Assembly (NCBI GenBank): GCA_016186945.1
Contig: JACPKR010000046.1
Location: 1 to 20,278 of the forward strand
Origin: Deltaproteobacteria bacterium
Lineage (GTDB): Bacteria; Bdellovibrionota_B; Oligoflexia; Oligoflexales; Bog-1112
Direction: 5' to 3'
DNA length: 20,278 bases
Shown here: one piece after another, positions 7,324 through 13,176 of the stretch
How the letters are laid out: each line of letters opens with the position of its first letter
Numbering within the stretch: the first letter of the stretch is position 1
The notes under the pieces: generated by a model
Databases searched by the model: none
Told to the model about the DNA's origin: nothing
What the model saw: the letters and a program-made list of their open reading frames with translations, nothing else
Position numbers and translations under genes: made by a program

Positions 7324-8547
7324 CTAACCTTTAACACAAATGATTTGCTTCAAGGTATGAACAATTTCGACTAGATCGCTTTGTGCGGTCATGACGGCGT
7401 CGATGTTCTTGTAGGCTCTTGGGGATTCGTCGATAACTCCCTTATCTTTACGGCATTCGACACCTACCGTGTCTTGCTCGTGCTCTTCCAGCGAGATGCT
7501 TCTTTTTGCCTCGCCTCTTGACATGGTGCGGCCGGCACCGTGGGCGCAGCTTGCGAAGCTTTCCGGGTTACCCAGGCCGCGCACGATGTAGGACTTTGCT
7601 CCCATGCTTCCCGGGATGATGCCCAATTCTCCGAACTTTGCGCTCACGGCTCCTTTCCTTGTAACCCATACGTCACGGTGGAAGTGGAATTCCTTTTGAA
7701 CGTAGTTGTGGTGGCAGTTGACAGCTTGTTCTGTAACTTCAAAGGGAGGAAGAGTTCCGTCTCGCCTCAACGTTTCCACGATATGTCGCATCATCAGATC
7801 ACGGTTAACGCGAGCGAAAGTCTGCGCCCAGAGGACTGCTTCCACATAGTCCGCGAAATGTTTGGTGCCTTCACTAAGATAGGCGAGGTCTTTGTCTGGC
7901 AAGTCTTTCAAATGGGTTTGCATGTCTTTTTTTGCTAGGTCGATGAAGTAGCGTCCTATGAGGTTTCCCACTCCTCGTGAACCGCTATGTAGCATGATCC
8001 ACACGTTTTGATCCTCATCGAGTGAGACTTCGATAAAGTGGTTTCCCGTGCCTAAGGTTCCCAGGTGCACGACGGTGTTTCCTCTTGCTACCGTCGGGTG
8101 TTTCTCGATGATAGCTTTGAATTCTGGCGACAGTTTTTTCCACTCCTTCAGAACATCTTCCGGAGGATTGCCCCAAGCACCTTGGTCACGGTGCCCGTGT
8201 CCTGTCCTTCCGACGGGGACTGCTCGCTCGATAGCCCGGCGCAGTTCGCGAAGGTTGTCGGGAAGATTTTTGGCCTTCAGAGTGGTCTTCTGGGCGATCA
8301 TTCCGCAGCCGATATCCACTCCGACAGCCGCGGGGATGATAGCATTGAGGGTGGGAATGACGCTTCCCACTGTCGCTCCTTTCCCCAGGTGAACGTCTGG
8401 CATGACGGCAACCCAACGAAAGACTATGGAAAGATTCGCCATATGTTCCACCTGACGTCGGGCATTCTCATCGAAGGGAACACCCCGGGTCCAAGCCTTG
8501 ATGACTTTGCCTTCGGAAGTGTTTATGGTTTCGTAATTTTCTGCCAT
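7324..8547 (-). CDS. rtcB: RNA-splicing ligase RtcB
   Basis: A 407-residue protein, practically the length of E. coli RtcB (408). RtcB joins RNA 2',3'-cyclic phosphate or 3'-phosphate ends to 5'-hydroxyl ends using GTP and manganese, through a guanylated histidine. The metal and active-site residues are all present: Asp78 and Cys81 in GVDIGCGM, His170 in GTGNHFIE, His187 in MLHSGSRG, His280 in NCHHNY, and the guanylation histidine His336 in CAHGAGRTMSR. No archease or rtcA gene is nearby, and the gene stands alone between two repeat-bearing gaps. The ribosome binding site is weak (AAAGAAA). It most likely serves RNA repair or tRNA maintenance after damage; the specific substrate here is unknown. 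Confidence 0.96.
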   Translation of the reverse strand: MAENYETINTSEGKVIKAWTRGVPFDENARRQVEHMANLSIVFRWVAVMPDVHLGKGATVGSVIPTLNAIIPAAVGVDIGCGMIAQKTTLKAKNLPDNLRELRRAIERAVPVGRTGHGHRDQGAWGNPPEDVLKEWKKLSPEFKAIIEKHPTVARGNTVVHLGTLGTGNHFIEVSLDEDQNVWIMLHSGSRGVGNLIGRYFIDLAKKDMQTHLKDLPDKDLAYLSEGTKHFADYVEAVLWAQTFARVNRDLMMRHIVETLRRDGTLPPFEVTEQAVNCHHNYVQKEFHFHRDVWVTRKGAVSAKFGELGIIPGSMGAKSYIVRGLGNPESFASCAHGAGRTMSRGEAKRSISLEEHEQDTVGVECRKDKGVIDESPRAYKNIDAVMTAQSDLVEIVHTLKQIICVKG

Positions 8548-8641
8548 TTTTTGTCATTTCTTTAAAAAAGAGTTCTCTACAATCTTAACGGATTTTTCGT
8601 TTTTCATTTTTATATTAGCGGGAATCAAGTGAAAATATTCT

Positions 8642-8647
8642 TATAAT
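8642..8647 (+). promoter_or_regulatory. Candidate -10 box upstream of the lipoprotein pair
   Basis: A perfect TATAAT lies directly before repeat module B copy 2 in an AT-rich stretch. No good -35 element is found at 16-18 nt. If it is used, transcription would start near 8654 and both repeat modules would form a leader of about 150 nt in front of the lipoprotein start at 8807. Confidence 0.3.
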
Positions 8648-8717
8648 GTAACCCGTAAGCCCTTTGGGGCCAAAAGGGAGAGGGGGGTTTGGGGGGGCGA
8701 GTGAAGCGTCGCTCCCC
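8648..8717 (+). repeat. Dispersed repeat module B, copy 2 (G-rich)
   Basis: The counterpart of the minus-strand element at 3348-3426. It begins GTAACCCGTAAGCCC, has a GCCC/GGGC-type stem, then GGGAGAGGGGGG (8676-8687), TTT and seven G (8691-8697), followed by GCGTCGCTCCCC. It ends 90 nt before the ATG of the first lipoprotein of the pair and has the same orientation relative to it as copy 1 to its lipoprotein. The four G-runs satisfy the simple G-quadruplex pattern. Confidence 0.8.
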
Positions 8718-8726
8718 AGGGAATTC

Positions 8727-8770
8727 TTGGAGGAACCAGCCGCGCAGGTTCCTCCAAACCACCTCCTTGC
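8727..8770. repeat. Dispersed repeat module A, copy 2
   Basis: A perfect 11-bp stem, TTGGAGGAACC (8727-8737) with GGTTCCTCCAA (8747-8757), around the loop AGCCGCGCA, then the shared tail ACCACCTCCTTGC. The two bases that spoil the stem in copy 1 are paired here. On the minus strand the tail reads AAGGAGGTG, a full match to the ribosome-binding consensus. Confidence 0.8.
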
Positions 8771-8806
8771 CCCCAGCTTTCACTCATTTTCCGGAGATCA
8801 TTAGCC

Positions 8807-10090
8807 ATGGGCGTTTCTATAATTAAAAGACCGGGGTCCCTTCGAAACACAGAAACACCGATTCTTTTGGTGGCCCTGCTTTTGATCTCATGTCGGACGA
8901 AGCGGATGGAAGTTCCCGAAGAGCCACTCGCAAAGCCAAGTCTTGCTGGGCTAGCACTCCTCAGTGAGGAGGACGTGTCGGCTCCCCGGATGGTGCATGC
9001 GATCAAGCTGGACGACATCGACTTTCGCGTGAGTGGGGTGCGCGTAGGGGAGCAGGTATTCTTGCAATACAAGACGCCGGTTCTAACGTACGAGATGCCT
9101 GCGATTGCTGATTATGTCGAAATCCTGCGCTGTCCGAGCGATCGCATCATCATGGGGGGAGCCGACATTTTGGAGGACGTTGAGCGGAAAGCGATGACTG
9201 CGGAAGAAGAGACTCGCATTTTCCGGGCGAATAATTTCTGGGAGATGGCCGTGCAGACGTCCGGTTGTATTCTTGTGGCCTCATCATACTCGGACCCTTT
9301 CCTTGCTGACAGTTTCGCGGAGACGGGGACTTACTTCTACTACTTGCGAGCGTGTATAAACCCCAAGCGTTTGATCGGCTTCGAAACGTTCACGACCACC
9401 AATTGCAGCCGACAGGTGACCCGTTCCGTTGAATACAAGCACGTGAATGAGCGAGACCGACTGGAACTTCTTGCCTTGCAGAAAGCGTCACGACTGCGCC
9501 AGAGGATGCACGGTTTGAGTCGGCAAATCGTCGCAGGTACGCAAATCTTCGGGCAGACGCTCCTTGATTGTCAGAACCGCAAAGGCAAGCAGGTGGTCGA
9601 CAACGAGCAAAAGGAAGCCTTGCGTGACATCATCACCTTTGCAGGAGGTATCGGGGGAGGGGCTGCCATAGGCACTGCGGTGGGTGCCATGCGGGCAAGA
9701 CCTGGAGGTCGAATCGTCGGGGGCTTGAGCGGCATGGCAATAGGTGCTGTCGGGGGGCTTTTCGCCTCCTACCTTGCGAATGCCATCGACCGAGCGTTCA
9801 TACGAAAACCAGAGGTCGTCGTCCCCAGAGATGAGGAACGGTGCTACAGTGTTAAAGAGGAAACACTGGCAGCGGATGCGCTGGAAGAATATAAAGGCGA
9901 GAAGAAACACGCTTCTAATGTCTGCAGCTGTTCTCATGCCATCACCATGCAAACGAGAATTCAAAATCAGAAAAAAGAATTGGACCAACTGATGGGCATG
10001 GAGAAAGATATCTTTGGAAAATACGAAGGTCCCCAGGAGTCTGAACCAGGGACGGGGACTGAACCCGAAACCACAAAGGAAAGTCCATGA
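8807..10090 (+). CDS. Glycine-zipper lipoprotein with six-cysteine framework, unknown function
   Basis: 427 residues; ATG with GGAG about 10 nt upstream. The signal peptide ends LLLISC, with Cys29 as the lipid site. A beta-rich domain follows with Cys109 (EILRC), Cys154 (SGCILV), Cys183 (YYLRAC) and Cys200 (NCSRQVTRSVEY). A long helix ends at Cys255 (LLDCQN). Two glycine-zipper membrane segments (about 277-295 and 301-324: GGIGGGAAIG, GGLSGMAIGAVGG) come next, then Cys346, a helical tail with CSC (373-375) and a Gly/Thr/Pro-rich end. The same order recurs in the next gene and in the 783-residue lipoprotein. It ends in an ATGA overlap with the next gene, so the two are made together, perhaps as partners. 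No known family is recognised. Confidence 0.87.
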   Translation: MGVSIIKRPGSLRNTETPILLVALLLISCRTKRMEVPEEPLAKPSLAGLALLSEEDVSAPRMVHAIKLDDIDFRVSGVRVGEQVFLQYKTPVLTYEMPAIADYVEILRCPSDRIIMGGADILEDVERKAMTAEEETRIFRANNFWEMAVQTSGCILVASSYSDPFLADSFAETGTYFYYLRACINPKRLIGFETFTTTNCSRQVTRSVEYKHVNERDRLELLALQKASRLRQRMHGLSRQIVAGTQIFGQTLLDCQNRKGKQVVDNEQKEALRDIITFAGGIGGGAAIGTAVGAMRARPGGRIVGGLSGMAIGAVGGLFASYLANAIDRAFIRKPEVVVPRDEERCYSVKEETLAADALEEYKGEKKHASNVCSCSHAITMQTRIQNQKKELDQLMGMEKDIFGKYEGPQESEPGTGTEPETTKESP

Positions 10091-11226
10091 AATTTTGGCT
10101 CCTCACTGCCTTCCTCTGGCTTCTATCATGCAAAGAGGGAGTGGAAATCACGAGAAAAGAACCGGCACCAGCTCCTTCTGCACCTGCTCCCAGTTTAAAT
10201 CTGTTTGACCCCAACACCGCCAAAGTGGGTGTCTCTCCCGTGACCGTAGAAGCACGAGATTTCGGGGAGAAGTTCAAAAGCCCCACCTTCGAGATCACTT
10301 ACACGGTCAACAACTTCGTTCGCATTCTGAGGTGTGAGGCTGGCTACCGTGATTTCCTGGAAGAGCGCCTTGTTGAAGTCGAGAGCGTCAAAAAACTGGA
10401 CGACCGGAAATGGGTGTGGGCAGACGCATTTGGTGCCCCCAAATTCTGCAAAATCGCTGCGATTCAAAGCATGGCTACAACGTTTCAAGACATAGCTGCA
10501 CCCAACGGCAATTTCTTCTACGTCATCAACCCCTGCGTTTCTAAGGAAATGTCAACGACCGGCAAGGAAGACTGCTCAAACTTCCTGACAATGACGGACG
10601 TGATTGAGTACAGAAGTGCTCTTTCCAATACCTTCCTGCAAAAGGCAGCTGAGTTGGCGGATGCTGAGGGCGCATACGACGCAATTGTAGCAAGGCTCAA
10701 CGGACTCGTCGGAAACCTGGCAGCTTACAAGGAAGCCTGTCAACTCAAGTTCGAGTATGAGCAGGAACAATTCCAACGTGAAGAAAACGCCAAAAAGTAC
10801 GAACAAGCGATGGGTGACATTTACACCGTCGCAGGCGCAGGTGGGGCCGGGGTCTTGACCTATATGGCAGCCAGGCAGTTAAAACACCTGGCAACAGGTG
10901 TCGGGGCTATTCGGCGCACAGGCCAATTCGTGGGCCGAAATCCGTTCCTGGTTGCAGGAACAGTGTTCACAGGTGCCCTCGTCATTTCCACACTGATCCG
11001 CCGAAGCATGGCATCTCCAGGTTCCGCTCCCCAAGCGAACTGTAGCAAGGCAGAGGAATTCGCCAGCGAGATTCTTAAAATTCAAAAGAGTGGAGAACTG
11101 GACCAAGCAAAAGCCAAACTCATCTCCCTGTCAACGGAACTCCTGGCCCTCGACAAGGAGTTTAGAGGCTACGACGAGCTGATGTTTACGGCAACAGGTC
11201 TGGAAGGAAAGACTCCAGGGGAGTAA
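10087..11226 (+). CDS. Paralogous membrane lipoprotein, unknown function
   Basis: 379 residues starting within the ATGA of the preceding stop. A short lipoprotein signal, MKFWLLTAFLWLLSC, has the lipid site at Cys15, then an Ala/Pro linker. The cysteine domain follows the upstream protein: Cys83 (RILRC), Cys121 (FCKIA), Cys150 (FYVINPC) and Cys163 (DCSNFLTMTDVIEY). A helix ends at Cys218 (YKEACQ). A charged coiled coil follows, then two hydrophobic segments (about 247-262 and 285-303), Cys319 and a helical tail. Cys2-Cys3 (29 residues) and Cys4-Cys5 (55) spacings equal those of the upstream protein. This supports paralogy despite low overall identity. It may form a complex with its coupled neighbour; that is inference. 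Confidence 0.87.
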   Translation: MKFWLLTAFLWLLSCKEGVEITRKEPAPAPSAPAPSLNLFDPNTAKVGVSPVTVEARDFGEKFKSPTFEITYTVNNFVRILRCEAGYRDFLEERLVEVESVKKLDDRKWVWADAFGAPKFCKIAAIQSMATTFQDIAAPNGNFFYVINPCVSKEMSTTGKEDCSNFLTMTDVIEYRSALSNTFLQKAAELADAEGAYDAIVARLNGLVGNLAAYKEACQLKFEYEQEQFQREENAKKYEQAMGDIYTVAGAGGAGVLTYMAARQLKHLATGVGAIRRTGQFVGRNPFLVAGTVFTGALVISTLIRRSMASPGSAPQANCSKAEEFASEILKIQKSGELDQAKAKLISLSTELLALDKEFRGYDELMFTATGLEGKTPGE

Positions 11227-11319
11227 TGCTTGGAATGGACCGACTCGCCATCAAAACGAGACTTCAGAAATCTAAAGAGGCTCAGACTAGTCCTAAGTTC
11301 TAAGAGGGAGCGGAACTGT

Positions 11320-11760
11320 TTACAGCGCGATGGGTCGCACGAGTTCAAGGTAGTCTTTCAAGCCAAGCTGTATAAGTTCCAGGTGAGTTCCTGCATTGAA
11401 CGCTATCTGGGGAGGTAGTGTTCCCATCGTGTACACGTCCATTTCGTAGAGGTTGCCGAAAGGTGGCATCGCACCGATTTCGCAACCCGGGAAGCGTCCT
11501 TGAAAATCATCCTCTGTCGCCAGCTTTACGGAGGAGTCCAAGGCCTCACGTAAGTCCCTCATGTCTAGCCTCATGTTCCCAGGCATGACGACCATGGCTA
11601 ACTCCCCGTCGATTTTCACAATAACAACTTTTGCAATATCTTTTGCAGGGATATGGGCAGCTTGGGCGGTTTCTTGAGTGGTGTACACAGGAGAATGCTT
11701 GATACTCACATACCTGACTTTGTGTTTATCAAGAAAATCTTTGAGTTTCTGAATAGGCAT
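11320..11760 (-). CDS. YbaK/EbsC-domain aminoacyl-tRNA deacylase
   Basis: 146 residues from the ATG at 11760, preceded by GAAAGGG. An in-frame extension to 11955 runs through repeat module A and lacks support. The whole protein is one YbaK/ProX-like domain: MPIQKLKDFLDKHKVRYVSIKHSPVY opens as usual, then TAQAAHIPAKDIAKVVIVKIDGE with the lysines expected near the catalytic site. MVVMPGNMRLDMRDLREAL, GCEIGAMPPFG and the closing DYLELVRP complete it. Such proteins hydrolyse wrongly charged aminoacyl-tRNA in trans (Cys-tRNA-Pro or Ala-tRNA-Pro in studied cases); the substrate here is unknown. It lies 86 nt after the last gene of the MoxR operon with a repeat between, so it may be a separate unit. 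Confidence 0.88.
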   Translation of the reverse strand: MPIQKLKDFLDKHKVRYVSIKHSPVYTTQETAQAAHIPAKDIAKVVIVKIDGELAMVVMPGNMRLDMRDLREALDSSVKLATEDDFQGRFPGCEIGAMPPFGNLYEMDVYTMGTLPPQIAFNAGTHLELIQLGLKDYLELVRPIAL

Positions 11761-11817
11761 GGCTTTGCCCTTTCTCTGATAGCTTTTACCAGTAGTTCGG
11801 TTTTTTGAGAAACTTTC

Positions 11818-11867
11818 TTGAGGGAAACCAGCTGCGCAGTTTTCCCTCAAACTCCCTTCCTTGCTTC
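11818..11867. repeat. Dispersed repeat module A, copy 3 (variant stem)
   Basis: The arms TTGAGGGAAACC (11818-11829) and GTTTTCCCTCAA (11839-11850) pair with one mismatch around the same loop AGCTGCGCA as copy 1. The tail is ACTCCCTTCCTTGC. Both arms differ from copies 1 and 2 in a compensating way. The stop codon and last codons of the upstream gene (ending 11847) lie inside it. Confidence 0.75.
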
Positions 11868-12434
11868 TGTGCGGCGAAGCAAGAGCCAAGATCCCAAGAG
11901 GAAAAGGGCAATAAACAGGCTTACAAGATAGGGCATCAGGTAAACTTCCTCCCAAAGATGCTCTCGAAACGCTCGGAGTGCTTCCTGATATTCTAAGATC
12001 GCGTAGGCGTTAAGTTCATCGGTCAGACTGTTCAGGCGTTCTATGTTCTCCCTCCCTTGTTTTTCATCAGCTTGCTTGATTCCTGCTTTCAACGTTTCCA
12101 CGAGGTCGAGCGAAGCTTCCACCTGATGGGGATAAAAGGCGAAAGTTTTTAATTCCTCCAGATTCTCAGACATGTCATCCAGCATTTCCAAGGCATGGTG
12201 GAGAAGCAACTCGTTTTTCTGTGTGGAGGCGATAGCCAATTGCGACTCGAAGTGGCTAAAATCCGTGAAATTATCTCTTGAGAGGATGAGGATTTGCTGT
12301 GTTCTATCTTTCCACTGGTAGAGAAGTTCCTTACTTTCCGAAAGGACGTTACGGGAAAGAAGCCAGAAGCTTAAAATAAGAAGGCCGAGGAGGGTCAAGA
12401 TTCCGATCAGCTTGTTTTTGATCGACAGGTCCAT
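11847..12434 (-). CDS. Two-TM membrane protein with helical periplasmic domain
   Basis: 195 residues; GGCGGAG sits about 5 nt before the ATG. A short basic N-terminus is followed by TM1 (about 8-27, LIGILTLLGLLILSFWLL). A periplasmic region of about 135 residues is almost entirely helical, and TM2 (about 166-186) leads to a short cytoplasmic tail. This is the outline of a four-helix-bundle sensor domain like those of chemoreceptors and histidine kinases, but no signalling domain follows. It is the last gene of the MoxR operon, 10 nt after the SH3-like lipoprotein. It could be an adaptor or scaffold for that envelope system. I do not recognise a named family. Its final codons overlap repeat module A. 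Confidence 0.8.
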   Translation of the reverse strand: MDLSIKNKLIGILTLLGLLILSFWLLSRNVLSESKELLYQWKDRTQQILILSRDNFTDFSHFESQLAIASTQKNELLLHHALEMLDDMSENLEELKTFAFYPHQVEASLDLVETLKAGIKQADEKQGRENIERLNSLTDELNAYAILEYQEALRAFREHLWEEVYLMPYLVSLFIALFLLGSWLLLRRTEARKGV

Positions 12435-12444
12435 CGGTCTCCGC

Positions 12445-13173
12445 CTACTCGGTGTTTGGCTTTGGAATTTTCTCTAGAACTATGTAGCCATTCTCAAGTT
12501 GGGGCGGACACCCTTCTATGATGGGCAATTGAATGCGGAGTGGTGAGTCCTGAACGACGAGAAGTTCCGCTCCTGCTTCAATCGTGCAGACAGTGTCCAC
12601 CTTGTCAGCGTTGGAAAATACGCGCGTGGATTGAGTCAAACGGATCGTGAGGTAAGGTTTGGCAGATTCCCCTTGGGGGGGGCTAACGAGATCGCTCACT
12701 TTTAAATAGCCAAACGAAGCTGATTCAGGGCATCCCCATTTTGTGACGACTCGGTCCAACCTGACTTGCTCGAACTCTTGCTCGAAATCTTGTAGGTTCG
12801 TGATCCTTAGAAACTGTGTCCCTTGCGCTGCTTCACAGAGTAATTGAGCCTCGTCCGAAGGGCTGGCAAAAATACGAGTCTGAGAATTAGGGACTACGAT
12901 GACGTTTGCAACTGAAGAGGTAGGTTTTTCGTTCATCACTTCTTCAGGATTGACTAAGCCTAAATGTTCGGAAAAGACCACATTTTGTTCCTCTTTCAAT
13001 TTCAAGTCATCGGACGGGGGCATTTCGTCCGCCGAAAAATACAATTTCCCTTCAGTAATCTCTTTTCCTTTCACTTTTTGCTCAGTTTCCGTGCCTGTCT
13101 TTTGGCAGCCGAGGGAGACGGTCAGTATTGAGGCAAGAATCAGAACTCTCTTCATAACATTCACCCGCTTCAT
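12445..13173 (-). CDS. Lipoprotein with two SH3-like, cysteine-paired repeats
   Basis: 242 residues; the start at 13173 lies 3 nt after the upstream stop, and an in-frame ATG at 13155 is an alternative. The signal peptide ends VSLGC (Cys23). A low-complexity charged linker is followed by two tandem copies of an SH3-like beta unit, at about 90-163 and 173-236. Each has the pattern TR(I/V)F, a cysteine after about ten residues (113; 196), a second cysteine in GCP (148; 222) and GY(L/I) at the end. The paired cysteines probably form one disulfide per repeat in the periplasm. SH3-like domains often bind peptidoglycan or proteins. In the MoxR operon it could be a client or envelope anchor; that is inference. 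Confidence 0.82.
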   Translation of the reverse strand: MKRVNVMKRVLILASILTVSLGCQKTGTETEQKVKGKEITEGKLYFSADEMPPSDDLKLKEEQNVVFSEHLGLVNPEEVMNEKPTSSVANVIVVPNSQTRIFASPSDEAQLLCEAAQGTQFLRITNLQDFEQEFEQVRLDRVVTKWGCPESASFGYLKVSDLVSPPQGESAKPYLTIRLTQSTRVFSNADKVDTVCTIEAGAELLVVQDSPLRIQLPIIEGCPPQLENGYIVLEKIPKPNTE

Positions 13174-13176
13174 GTA

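Noticed and set aside
8641-9072. 143-residue minus-strand ORF
   Set aside because: It lies antisense to the start of a clear lipoprotein gene and across the repeat, and it has no recognisable domain.
11230-11418. 62-residue plus-strand ORF after the lipoprotein pair
   Set aside because: It mostly overlaps the YbaK-domain gene on the other strand, lacks a ribosome binding site and resembles nothing.
11861-11882. Hairpin TTGCTTC/GAAGCAA
   Set aside because: It lies largely in coding sequence, close to repeat module A, is not repeated elsewhere in the window and has no T-run.
11761-11955. N-terminal extension of the YbaK-domain protein
   Set aside because: It runs through repeat module A and into the upstream gene. 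The ATG at 11760 gives the normal domain start.
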